From Gemmatimonadota bacterium (GTDB taxonomy: Bacteria; Gemmatimonadota; Gemmatimonadetes; Gemmatimonadales; Gemmatimonadaceae): DNA of 64,000 nt. Made by a program: the position numbers and the translations under genes. Each line of letters starts with the position of its first letter. The first letter of the stretch is position 1. This document shows positions 17,040 through 28,249 of this stretch, in pieces. The notes beneath the pieces were generated by a model. It did not search any database. It worked only from the letters and a program-made list of their open reading frames with translations, and was not told the DNA's origin. The stretch is taken from positions 62,001 to 126,000 of the forward strand of contig JAQBQB010000009.1 in assembly GCA_028287235.1 (NCBI GenBank). The letters run 5' to 3'.

Positions 17040-18965
17040 ATGCGCACGCCCCGACGCTGGAAAGCGGCTGCCCTGATTTCGTCGACGACGCTCCTCGCCG
17101 CCCTCGCATGCAGCGAGCGGCCGTCTCCGGTCGCACCCGACTCGGCAGTCACACTCCCGTCCAACCTGTTGCGCGCGTGCAAGGCGGCTCCGAGCGATTC
17201 CCCGCTTCGGTCGACGCGATTCCACGCGAAGGCGTCCGGTCGATACACGGTCACCATTGGTGAGTCGATCGGGTTTGACCTCGCCGGTCGCGCCCAGCTT
17301 CCGCTGCTCGCCCTCTATGGCCAAGTGTCATCCGACGGATCGCACTACTCGGCGCCGTCGAATTGCACCGGAGCGGACAGTGTGTGGGTCGCCTTCCGCG
17401 AGCTTTCCGGCGTACTGGATACGGGCGTCGCCGTCATGGACGTTACGCGTCCGGCGATCGTGGCGCCGAAGACTGCCGTCGTCGTCACCGGCGGCGAGAA
17501 GACGATCGGCGTGTTGGCACCACGGCCCACAAATCGAACTGCGTGGACATCGCCTCGCATCATCGGCTTCCTCGGTGCGACGCGCGGCTCCGCGCACGCC
17601 GTATCGGACACGCTCGTCGACTACGTCGCTCCGAGCAACACGTCGGGCGCCGATTCTGTGCGCGTCGTCGTCGAGGCCGACTATGCGAGTATCGTGATTC
17701 GCGACACGACCGTGTTGTACGTCACGCTGATTCCGCGTGTGATCGCGCCATCGTATTCCGTGGCCTCGATCGGATCGACGGATCCTACGGTTACGCTCGA
17801 CGCACGGGGCCTGAGCAGCGACGGGCGCGTCGCGGGAACCTCGACCCTGACGAACGGCGACACCCACGCGTTCGCGTGGACCAACGGCCGCTACACCGAC
17901 CTCGGCACATTCGGCGGCGCACGGACGGAGGGCGTCGGCATCAATGCGCACGGCGACGTTGCGGGTTACGCGCGCAACACCGACTCGACGTTTCAGGGCC
18001 TCGTGTGGAGCGCTGACGGCACGATCTCCAAAGTGCCGGGCGGCCGGCCGGTCCCGGTCGGAATCACCGATGATGGCGCCGTCTACACCGGTAATGGCGG
18101 CGATTACAACGGCTTTGGCACGTATTGGCGCTCCGGCAGCGTCATCCGATCGATCTTTGGAATTCCAGAACGACTGACGTACAACGGACTAGCCGCGCAC
18201 TGCTACTACAGCGCGGTTCCTCACACGGTCTGCGCTATCACGTTCCCCGACGGGCGCGAATCCACCGTGCGCGGATCCAGGGTGCTTGCGGTCAACGATG
18301 CCAATACCTTTTGGCTATACGACAACGACTTCGGACAACCGCCTGAGACCTATATCGTCGCGTCCGACGCACCCACGGACATGACACCATCGTCCTCGAT
18401 TTGGCCGGAGCTGATCCCGCCACACTACGTGACCCCGCCGTTCGCGGACACGATTCCGGTTGAGCAGACCTATCCGATGAGAAACGCGCCGTCGATCAGC
18501 GCCCCGCGCGCGTTGGACAACCGCGGCTCGTATCTGTCGCAGACGCTCGTCGTGACCACCGCCGGCGCATACTCCATCGAGGCACAGATCGCCGACAGAT
18601 CATGGCATCTCGTGCGTGCGATCACGATGAACGAGGCGGGACAGATTCTCGCGATCGGCTACAACACGAGCACCGGCGCGAAAAGCCCGATCGTCCTCAG
18701 CCCGAGCCGCGCTACCGTCGCCACTTCTCTCGCCACGCCACAGACCGCCGGCGCCGCAGCTAGTCGACGTGCGACAGCTACCCGAGCATCCGCTCCACCG
18801 CCCGCACCAGCGGCGCAAACGACAGCGGCTTTCCTGCCACGCGCTGCGCTTGCTCGTGCGCCAGCTCGCGCTGGCCTTCGCCGAACAACGCCGCGCACAC
18901 CCACGGGCCGGCGCGCGGATTCCGCCACCAGTCCTCGTCGTACCGCTCGACGAGCGTCTCGGTGA
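17040..18965 (+). CDS. Lipoprotein with HAF repeats
   Basis: A 641-residue secreted lipoprotein. The signal peptide ends in a lipobox (LLAALAC, Cys about 24). Residues 50-250 form two tandem related beta domains, each with a YxAPSNxxGADSV(W/R)V motif (near 103 and 199), as in Ig-like bacterial surface repeats. Then come HAF-type repeats with the pattern HAFAWTNGRYTDLGTFGG followed by GINAHGDVAGYA. Function is unknown; HAF proteins are typically extracellular. The last 62 codons (18779-18965) run antisense through the end of the M3 peptidase gene and are Arg/Ala/Pro/Thr-rich, so the true stop may have been lost by a frameshift near 18760 (a TAG at 18761 is present in another frame). Confidence 0.75.
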   Translation: MRTPRRWKAAALISSTTLLAALACSERPSPVAPDSAVTLPSNLLRACKAAPSDSPLRSTRFHAKASGRYTVTIGESIGFDLAGRAQLPLLALYGQVSSDGSHYSAPSNCTGADSVWVAFRELSGVLDTGVAVMDVTRPAIVAPKTAVVVTGGEKTIGVLAPRPTNRTAWTSPRIIGFLGATRGSAHAVSDTLVDYVAPSNTSGADSVRVVVEADYASIVIRDTTVLYVTLIPRVIAPSYSVASIGSTDPTVTLDARGLSSDGRVAGTSTLTNGDTHAFAWTNGRYTDLGTFGGARTEGVGINAHGDVAGYARNTDSTFQGLVWSADGTISKVPGGRPVPVGITDDGAVYTGNGGDYNGFGTYWRSGSVIRSIFGIPERLTYNGLAAHCYYSAVPHTVCAITFPDGRESTVRGSRVLAVNDANTFWLYDNDFGQPPETYIVASDAPTDMTPSSSIWPELIPPHYVTPPFADTIPVEQTYPMRNAPSISAPRALDNRGSYLSQTLVVTTAGAYSIEAQIADRSWHLVRAITMNEAGQILAIGYNTSTGAKSPIVLSPSRATVATSLATPQTAGAAASRRATATRASAPPPAPAAQTTAAFLPRAALARAPARAGLRRTTPRTPTGRRADSATSPRRTARRASR

Positions 18966-20291
18966 TGAGCGCCTGGAGCTGCCACGCGCGCAGGTAGCGT
19001 ACGGCGTAGTAGCGCGGATCGACGTCGACGAACGCGTCGGCGCGGTTGTAGCGGAAGCTCGTCGCCGACGTCATGACGTCGACGTACAGGTCGGGCAGCG
19101 AGTCCCACGGCACGTTGCCGCCGTACAGGTCGATCTCGTAGATCAGCTTCGCGGCGTACCGGCGGAGGAAATGCAGCTCTTCGAATCCCGACGAGCGGAT
19201 GAACTTCGGAAGCGCGGCGGCGGTCAGCTCGGTGTAGCGCTTGAGCCATCTCGGACTTTCCATGAGATGGTCGAAGAGCATCGCGTAGCCTTCGGTGATC
19301 GAGTTGTCGCCGAGCCAGCGGTACTCGAACGGCAGATCGGGACGCATGTACGCGAAGTGCAGCGCATGTCCGAGCTCGTGCAGAAAGGTGTTCCAGTCGG
19401 TCTGGCCGCCGTGCGGACGCAGAACCAGGTACACCTCCCGCGGCACGCGCACCGGCGAGCAGAACGCGCGCGAGCGCTTGCCGGGCCTGTCGCCCGTATC
19501 GAGCGTGATGCGCCCCGACGCGAGCGGATCGATGCCCATCTCGTGCACCTGCTTCCGGATGGAGCTCTCCATCTCGTTCGGCTGGAAGAACTCGTCGAAC
19601 TCCCGCGCGCGAAAGAGCGCGAGCGCGTCGGCGCGGGTGAGGTCCTTCGCGTCGGCGCCAAGGATGCGCTTCGAGAACTCGGGGAGCACCTCGTTCCACA
19701 TCGCCTGGGTGTCGCGCAGGAACTGCTCGCACTCCGCCTTGAGGGCCTCGAGCGACACGCCGCTCAACAGCTCGAAGGTGGCGTTGTAATTGGAGGCGAG
19801 GCCGAGCTGCTCGGTGATGTCGCGCTCCCGCTGGAAGCGCTCGCGACGGAGCGGCGCGAGCTCCTGCTCCACGAGCTTGGCGCGCGCCGCTTCCATCGCG
19901 TGCCGCTCGTTGCGGTCGGTGCCGTTCGCCATCTCGATCGACATCGTTTCGTACTCGATCTCACGGCCGTCGTCGAGACGCACGATGGCCGAGCCTTCCC
20001 AGGCAATCTCGCGCTCGTCGAGCGGCGCGAGCTGACGCGAGCTCTGCGACTCGGTCTGCCAGTCGAGGAGGAGCCGCGCGGACCGCTGCTCTTCGCTTCC
20101 CTCGGGCGCGCCGCGGAACATCTCGAGCGTGAGCTCGAGCGCGTCGGGGCCGAGGATCGCGGCGTGACGCGCGTAGATCGGCTGAAGCTCCGCCGTGGCT
20201 TTCTGCCCGGAGTGCGCGAGATAATACTCGCGCGAGATCTCCTCCATGAACGCCTCGCCCTCTGTGCGAAGGCGCTCGAGCGACAGAGCGG

Positions 20292-20295
<4 letters not shown>
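18778..20295 (-). CDS. M3-family zinc oligopeptidase-like protein
   Basis: A 505-residue cytoplasmic peptidase of the M3 (thimet/oligopeptidase F) superfamily. The zinc site HELGH is at 306-310 with the third ligand Glu335 in [10 protein letters not shown], 25 residues later, as in M3 enzymes. The N-terminal half is all-helical and shorter than in PepF/Dcp (usual length 600-700), so it may have a more open channel. The GTG at 20295 was chosen because it overlaps the glycyl-tRNA synthetase stop (GTGA). It is the last gene of a four-gene operon; its end overlaps the convergent HAF lipoprotein frame. Confidence 0.85.
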
Positions 20296-21641
<1,346 letters not shown>

Positions 21642-21701
21642 GATCGGGTAGAGGGCGGTTGAGCGGGCACGACGAGCTTTGCCACGCCCTCTACAAGGTA
21701 A

Positions 21702-23579
21702 TCACAGCAAGCTTTCCAGTCCCGCCGTGCGGAGGAGCGGCGCATAGCGCGGGTCCACCGCCAGGCCGCGCCGGTCGAAGAGGAAATCGGTCAGGACGCG
21801 CCGCAGCCGCCCGGGCCGCCGGTGATAGCCGCGCTCTACCCAATCCATGGCCGACTTCCACTCGCCGAGCTCCGCGTAGGCCACGATGATCCGGTCCGAG
21901 AGCTGCCGGCTGGTGCTCGAGTCGGCAAACGGATTCTCCGACGTCGCCAGCTCGAGCAACTGCACCAGCTCGCGGCGCACGTCCGCCTCGCGCGCCGCCG
22001 CCCAGCCGAGCTGCTCGATGTTCTCCTCCAGTCGCGCGAGCCGCTCGTTCTCGCCGCGCTGCGCGAGGAGCGACCGCCGCGCGACGGACGCATCCTCCGG
22101 CCGGCCGGCGCGATGGCAGGCAATCTCCAGGCGCTCGAGCGCCATCTCGTACCGCGGATTCAATCGCAGCGCTTGCCGGAGCGGGCCGATGGCCTCGTCG
22201 TACCGACCGGCTGTCATGAGCGCGTCGCCCAGCGCGTTGAAGTTGGCCGCGGCATTCGGGCTGATCGTCGTCGCGCGGCGCATCATCTCGATGGCCTCGG
22301 GCAGGCGGTCGGCGATCTTGAGCCAGGTGCCGTACGAGCGCGGGCCGTTGTCCGATTGGTCGAGCTCGAGTCCGCGACGAAGCTCGCTCTCGGCGCCCTC
22401 GAAGTCGTCCTCCCAGTAGATCATCACGAAGCCGATGGAGATGTGCACCCCGGCATTCTCGTCGTCCATCGCCAGCGCCTCGAGCCGGAGCGCGCGGGCA
22501 CGCTGCATGGCCTCGGCGACGGGAGTGAAGCCGCGATAGCCGATCACGTGCACCGTGTCGGCGAGGCCGGTCAGCGCTTCCGCGTTCGTGGGGTCGAGCT
22601 GGCGCGCGCGCTGAAAGTGCGTCATCGCCAGCTCGAGCTTCTCGAGCGAGCCCGGTCCGCCCATCATGCCGCGCGTCCAATACGATCGTCCGGCGGCACA
22701 TGCGTCGCGCGATTCCGGCCGTACGCGACTCACGCGCGGCGCGGCGGCGGCGACCACCGGTGACTGCGTTCCCAGCAGCGGCCGGACGATGTCGAGCAGC
22801 GCCGACGCCGTGGCCGGGCGTTGGTCGCGTTCCTTCGACAGCAGGTCTCCGATGAGCGTGCGCAGCACGAGCGCGCGACTGTCGGTTCCGACCGGGAGCT
22901 CCGGTGCAGGCGAGGTCAGATGCTGCGCGACGACCGCGATGGCGTTCGGGCCGCGGAAGGGTGGAACGCCGCTGAGCAGCTCGTACAACATGCAGCCGAG
23001 GCTGTACAGATCGCTGCGCCCGTCGAGGTCCCGCTCGCCCGTGGCCTGCTCGGGACTCATGTACGCCACGGTGCCCATCACGAGACCGGTCTGCGTGAGA
23101 TTCGTCTCGTCGCCCGCCGCAACGCTCGCGATGCCGAAGTCGGCGAGCATCGCGCGCTCGCTGCACAGGAACACGTTTTCCGGTTTGAGATCGCGATGCA
23201 CCACGCCCTGGCTGTGCGCGTACGCGAGCGCTTCGGCGAGGTCGCACACGATGCGCACTGCGTCGTCGATGGGCAGCGTGCGCGAGCGATCGAGCCGCGC
23301 GCGCAGCGTGTCGCCCTCGATGAACGGCATCACGTAGTACAGCTGTCCGTCGACTTCGCCCGAATCGAACAGCGGAACGATGTTCGGGTGGACGAGACGC
23401 GCCGTGAGCCGGATCTCGCGCGCAAACCGATCCGCGCCGACGAGCGCCGAGAGATCGGGGGCGAGGAGCTTCACCGCCACGCGGCGATCGAGGCGGCGAT
23501 CGTGCGCGAGCACGACACTGGCCGATCCGCCGCGGCCGAGCTCTCGTTCGACCTCGAATCGATCGCCCAGCGCTGGCAT
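21702..23579 (-). CDS. Ser/Thr protein kinase with C-terminal TPR region
   Basis: A 625-residue Hanks-type kinase. Gly-rich loop GRGGSAS (15-21), Lys37 in AVKLL, catalytic HRDLKPEN (Asp130), DFG at 147-149 and the APE-equivalent SPEQ. The activation segment has several Thr (ETNLTQTGLVMGT), consistent with autophosphorylation. Residues from about 280 onward form TPR-like helical repeats (ALTGLADTVHVIGY..., ANFNALGDALMTAGRYDEAIGPLRQAL). No membrane helix separates kinase and TPR, unlike PknB types, so it is cytosolic. Start ATG 23579 shares one base with the upstream stop (TGATG), coupling it to the YpdA-like reductase. Confidence 0.92.
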   Translation of the reverse strand: MPALGDRFEVERELGRGGSASVVLAHDRRLDRRVAVKLLAPDLSALVGADRFAREIRLTARLVHPNIVPLFDSGEVDGQLYYVMPFIEGDTLRARLDRSRTLPIDDAVRIVCDLAEALAYAHSQGVVHRDLKPENVFLCSERAMLADFGIASVAAGDETNLTQTGLVMGTVAYMSPEQATGERDLDGRSDLYSLGCMLYELLSGVPPFRGPNAIAVVAQHLTSPAPELPVGTDSRALVLRTLIGDLLSKERDQRPATASALLDIVRPLLGTQSPVVAAAAPRVSRVRPESRDACAAGRSYWTRGMMGGPGSLEKLELAMTHFQRARQLDPTNAEALTGLADTVHVIGYRGFTPVAEAMQRARALRLEALAMDDENAGVHISIGFVMIYWEDDFEGAESELRRGLELDQSDNGPRSYGTWLKIADRLPEAIEMMRRATTISPNAAANFNALGDALMTAGRYDEAIGPLRQALRLNPRYEMALERLEIACHRAGRPEDASVARRSLLAQRGENERLARLEENIEQLGWAAAREADVRRELVQLLELATSENPFADSSTSRQLSDRIIVAYAELGEWKSAMDWVERGYHRRPGRLRRVLTDFLFDRRGLAVDPRYAPLLRTAGLESLL

Positions 23580-24589
23580 CAGGTATCCAGCTCCGCGCTC
23601 AGCCGCGGCTCGGGCGGCGCGCCCCGGCCCAGCAGTCGCGCCACGATCTTGTCGCCGTGGAACCGTCCGTTCTCGATGAACACCTTGTTCGCGTCGTAAC
23701 CGGCGACGACCACGCCGGCGATGAACAAGCCAGGCACGGTGGTCTCGAGCGTCTCCGGATCGTGCGCGGGAATTCCCGTCACCGGATCGATGGGCACGCC
23801 GACCTGACGCAGCAAATCCATGTTCGGCGCGAAGCCGGTCATCACATAGACGCGGTCGGCGCGCAACCGCTCCTCGCCGCGCGGCGACGTGATGATCACC
23901 GCGTCGCGCCCGATGCGCGCCACGCGGCTCTCCCACCGCGTCGCGATGCTGCCCTCTTTCTCGCGGTTGAGAAAGTCGGGGAGCACCCACGGCTTGATCT
24001 TCTTGTCGAAGGTCGGCCCGAAGTGCACGAGCGTGACACGCGCACCGGTGCGCCAGAGGTCGAGCGCCGCCTCGGCCGCCGAATTGCCGCCGCCCACGAC
24101 GACGACGTCCTGATCGAACGCCTCGTGCCCTTCTCGATAGACGTGGCTCACGTGCGGAAGATCTTCGCCCGGCACGCGGAGGTAGTTCGGCGACCCGAAG
24201 TACCCGGTCGCAATCACGACGGCGCGGGCCTGATGGACTTGGGGGCCGTTTGCGCGCGAATCGGAATGCACGACGAACGCGTCACCGCTGCGCTCGATCG
24301 ACGTCACGCGCTCGTACTGATGGACCGGAATCTCGAAGTGGCGGACGACGGCGCGGTAGTACGCCAATGCGTCGCGGCGCGTCGGCTTCTCGGTGGCGAT
24401 CACGAACGGCAGCCCGCCGAGCGACAGCTTCTCGGCGGTCGAGAAGAAGGTGGCGTAGGTGGGATAGTGCGAGATCGTCCCGACGACCGAGGCACCGTCG
24501 AGCACCAGCGTGTTCAGCCCCGCGCGCTGCGCGGAGATGGACGCCGCGAGGCCGCATGGGCCGGCGCCGACGATCAGAAGGTCGATCAT
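23579..24589 (-). CDS. ypdA: YpdA-type putative bacillithiol disulfide reductase
   Basis: FAD/NADPH oxidoreductase, 336 residues. FAD-binding IDLLIVGAGPCGLA at 2-15, NADPH-binding VVVVGGGNSAAEAAL near 164, and the YpdA C-terminal GYDANKVFIENGRFHGDKI. The pattern is that of YpdA, which reduces oxidised bacillithiol or related low-molecular-weight thiols, rather than thioredoxin reductase, since no CxxC is present. The start was set at ATG 24589 (MIDLLIVG) as the Rossmann strand begins there; the longer upstream frame adds 41 residues unlike the family. It heads the operon with the Ser/Thr kinase. Confidence 0.85.
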   Translation of the reverse strand: MIDLLIVGAGPCGLAASISAQRAGLNTLVLDGASVVGTISHYPTYATFFSTAEKLSLGGLPFVIATEKPTRRDALAYYRAVVRHFEIPVHQYERVTSIERSGDAFVVHSDSRANGPQVHQARAVVIATGYFGSPNYLRVPGEDLPHVSHVYREGHEAFDQDVVVVGGGNSAAEAALDLWRTGARVTLVHFGPTFDKKIKPWVLPDFLNREKEGSIATRWESRVARIGRDAVIITSPRGEERLRADRVYVMTGFAPNMDLLRQVGVPIDPVTGIPAHDPETLETTVPGLFIAGVVVAGYDANKVFIENGRFHGDKIVARLLGRGAPPEPRLSAELDT

Positions 24590-24738
24590 CTCGTTGTTCG
24601 GATTGACATTGCCCTGAAAGCTAGCAGGCATCCCGATGGCGAACGCGGGGCCAGGCTCGTGGGCATCTATGCGGCCGCGTGATGTGAAGTGCGCGATGGC
24701 GATGGGAGCCACCAGGCGAACGCGCGTATCGTCGCGGC

Positions 24739-25125
24739 ATGCAGGACTTCAAGCAAATCGTGGCATGGCAACGGGCGCATGCGATGTCGATCGCGTTGCA
24801 TCGGGCAGCGCGTGGGTTTTCGCGGGCTGGGCATGCGAGCCTACGGTCGCAGCTGACTCGGGCCGCGGAGTCTATCGCGTCGAATATCGTCGAGGGGTGC
24901 GGAGCGGCCACGAACAAGGAGTTCGCGCGGTTTCTCGACATATCGATCAAGTCCGCGAATGAGACCGAGTACCACTTGCTCGCCGCGCGGGATCACACAC
25001 TGATGTCGCCCGACGACTGGCGCCGTTTCACGGCAGAGACGATCGAGATTCGGAAGATGACGTACGGCTACCGGCGCTCGGTGCTGAACAACGATCGCCG
25101 GCGGCACTCCGGGCGTGAGGCATGA
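24739..25125 (+). CDS. Four-helix bundle protein (23S rRNA-intervening-sequence type)
   Basis: A 128-residue protein with the hallmarks of the S23/IVP four-helix family: MQDFKQIVAWQRAHAMSIAL at the start, then LRSQLTRAAESIASNIVEGC and KEFARFLDISIKSANETEYHLLAAR. Family members form pentameric four-helix bundles; they were first found in rRNA intervening sequences but are now found scattered singly through many genomes with unknown role. There is no rRNA gene here. It is followed by an inverted-repeat element. Confidence 0.85.
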   Translation: MQDFKQIVAWQRAHAMSIALHRAARGFSRAGHASLRSQLTRAAESIASNIVEGCGAATNKEFARFLDISIKSANETEYHLLAARDHTLMSPDDWRRFTAETIEIRKMTYGYRRSVLNNDRRRHSGREA

Positions 25126-25140
25126 GTCGTCTGGCACGAA

Positions 25141-25336
25141 TCTCGAGCCTCGAGCCTCGAAGCTGGGTCCTCGAACCTGGGCTCGCTTTCGACGTCGAGA
25201 TGTTGAGGTCGAGCCTCGAGGCGTGAGATGTGAGCCTCGAGCCTCACGCCTCGACTGTCTCTCTTCCCGGTCGAGATCTCGACATCGAATGCGAGCCCAG
25301 GTTCGAGGCTCAAGGCTCGAGGTGCCAGGCTCGAGA
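25141..25336. repeat. Nested inverted-repeat element between the four-helix gene and purA
   Basis: The convergent gap holds a symmetrical structure. Outer arms: 25141-25150 and 25327-25336 (TCTCGAGCCT type). Middle arms: 25169-25201 and 25276-25308 match as 33-base inverted copies with two mismatches. Inner arms: 25216-25227 and 25243-25254 (TCGAGGCGTGAG and its complement) match perfectly. The whole is rich in CTCGAG/GCCTCGA units. Transcribed from either side it would fold as a long stem with a cruciform centre. Confidence 0.75.
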
Positions 25337-25367
25337 CAACGGCTCATGCCTCGAGCGCTACCGCGCC

Positions 25368-26648
<1,281 letters not shown>

Positions 26649-26683
26649 GGGTGGGCCGGGCGGGATCGGGCGTGAATTCAGGG

Positions 26684-26718
26684 CAAAAAAATACGCCCCG
26701 GCGGATCGCTCGGGGCGT
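26684..26718 (-). terminator. Terminator-like hairpin in the purA leader (candidate attenuator)
   Basis: On the minus strand the arms CGCCCCG (26711-26717) and CGGGGCG (26694-26700) form a seven-pair GC stem with a ten-base loop, followed by TA and seven T (26685-26691). The next gene in that direction is purA, 36 bases on, and no gene ends upstream, since the neighbour at 26858 points away. A terminator in this place would have to act within the purA leader. No known purine riboswitch core was recognised upstream. Confidence 0.6.
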
Positions 26719-26857
26719 TGAGTAAATCTACCGCGCAGCCTGTGCGTGTCAACGGCGCGGCCTCCGTGGGGGCTCGTGTGCAACTTCCGGCGAGCGGCAC
26801 GTCTCCTCCCGTGAACGCGGCCACGCCGGCCGTTCAGCCCATTCGCAGCGAGGAGCC

Positions 26858-27724
26858 ATGCACGCCCGCCGCATCGTTTCGATCGCCCTTTTCACGCTGG
26901 CTGCTTGCGACGACCGCCGCGCCGCCGCGAGGAGCGTCGACGCCGCCGTCGCGCCCGCTCCGGCGGCTCCGGTTGGGCTGAGCGGCGCCAACGACTCGCG
27001 TGTGACGCTCGCCATCCAGCAGCGATCGAACATTCCACTTCCCTCGGCCGGGCCCGGCACGATGCTCGTGCGCACCGGCCGCGCCGGGCTGCAGGTTGAT
27101 TCGCTCGAGCAGGGGATGAACCGCGTCCGCGAGCTGGCGCGCAGCACGGGCGCCCTCGTCGGCAACACCAGCGTCCAGAGCGGACGCGATCAGCTTCGCT
27201 CCGCGATGCTGGAGCTGCGCATTCCCTCGGATCGCTTCGACGATCTCGTCGTTGGACTACGCGCGCTCGGGAAGCTCGAGGCGATCGACGTGAACGTTGC
27301 CGACGTGGGCGAAGAGTTCGTCGACGTGACGGCGCGCGTGGCCAACGCGCGGCAGCTCGAGCGCCGGCTCATCGATCTCCTCGCGACGCGCACGGGCAAG
27401 CTGTCCGACGTGCTCGAGGTGGAGCACGAGCTGGCGCGCGTCCGTGAAGAGATCGAGCGGTACGAGGGACGCCTGCGCTATCTGCGCGAGCGAGCCGCGG
27501 TGAGCACGCTCGCCGTGACGGTGCACGAGCCGATCCCGGTCATCGCCGATCACCCCGGAACGAACCCGATCGGCGAAGCGACGAAGCAGGCGTGGCGCAA
27601 TTTCATCGCGCTCGTGGCCACGGCCATCGCGTCGCTCGGCGTGCTCGTTCCGCTTGGCGTCATCGCCACTGGGGCGGTGATCGTCGGCCGGCGGTCGATT
27701 CGCACGCTGTCGTCTCGAGCGTAG
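26858..27724 (+). CDS. DUF4349 domain lipoprotein
   Basis: A 288-residue envelope protein. Lipoprotein-type signal (SIALFTLAAC, Cys17) then a Pro/Ala linker, a DUF4349 region (LVRTGRAGLQVDSLEQGMNRVRELA; LELRIPSDRFDDLVVGLRALGKLEAIDVNVADVGEEFVDVTAR) and a coiled coil (ARQLERRLIDLLATRTGKLSDVLEVEHELARVREEIERYEGRL), and one C-terminal membrane helix (about 250-273) with a short basic tail. Known relatives are unstudied; the coiled coil suggests oligomers. It is divergent from purA. Confidence 0.85.
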   Translation: MHARRIVSIALFTLAACDDRRAAARSVDAAVAPAPAAPVGLSGANDSRVTLAIQQRSNIPLPSAGPGTMLVRTGRAGLQVDSLEQGMNRVRELARSTGALVGNTSVQSGRDQLRSAMLELRIPSDRFDDLVVGLRALGKLEAIDVNVADVGEEFVDVTARVANARQLERRLIDLLATRTGKLSDVLEVEHELARVREEIERYEGRLRYLRERAAVSTLAVTVHEPIPVIADHPGTNPIGEATKQAWRNFIALVATAIASLGVLVPLGVIATGAVIVGRRSIRTLSSRA

Positions 27725-27757
27725 CGACGGGGTCGAGCCCTTCCGGGTACGCGACGG

Positions 27758-28249
27758 CTAGACGAGCACCGCGGCGATCATCCAGACGGCCATCACCAGA
27801 CCGATCGCCACCTTCACCGCCGCGGCGGTCACGCGCCCGACGAAGGCGCCCCACGCCACGCGCGTCGCAACGCCGTGATCCTGTCCGCGGCTCCATTCGA
27901 AGACGAACGCGCCAACGAACGCCCCGACGAACGCGCCGACGATCGACCCGATCACCGGTACCGGCACACCCATGAACGCGCCCACCATGCCGCCGAGGAT
28001 CGCGCCCCACCCCGCGCGCCGTGAGCCGCCGTATTTCTTCGTGAAGCGGCTGGTCAGCACCCACTCCAGCCCTTCGGCGACGACCATGAGCACTCCCATG
28101 GCGATCACCGTCGTGAGGCCGATGCCCCCCGCCGGCACGAGCAGGAAGTAGCAGAGCGCGCCGCCGAACAGCACGAGCGTGCCCGGCATCCCGAACGGGA
28201 TCATGATCAGGCCGAGGACGATCGCGGCGATGAGAAGCAGAACCTGCAT
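27758..28249 (-). CDS. DUF456 membrane protein
   Basis: A 163-residue integral membrane protein with about four helices: LLLIAAIVLGLIMIPFGMPGTLVLFGG at the start, LTTVIAMGVLMVVAEGLEWVLTS, then a Gly-rich helix-turn-helix (GWGAILGGMVGAFMGVPVPVIGSIVGAFVGAF) and a C-terminal helix. The Gly-zipper pattern and the FGMPGT motif fit DUF456. Function unknown. Its ATG directly abuts the stop of the M28 peptidase gene with no gap, and it ends the seven-gene operon. Confidence 0.85.
   Translation of the reverse strand: MQVLLLIAAIVLGLIMIPFGMPGTLVLFGGALCYFLLVPAGGIGLTTVIAMGVLMVVAEGLEWVLTSRFTKKYGGSRRAGWGAILGGMVGAFMGVPVPVIGSIVGAFVGAFVGAFVFEWSRGQDHGVATRVAWGAFVGRVTAAAVKVAIGLVMAVWMIAAVLV

Noticed and set aside
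25141-25336. CTCGAG-rich tract considered as a CRISPR array
   Set aside because: Units are symmetrical inverted copies, not direct repeats with unique spacers.
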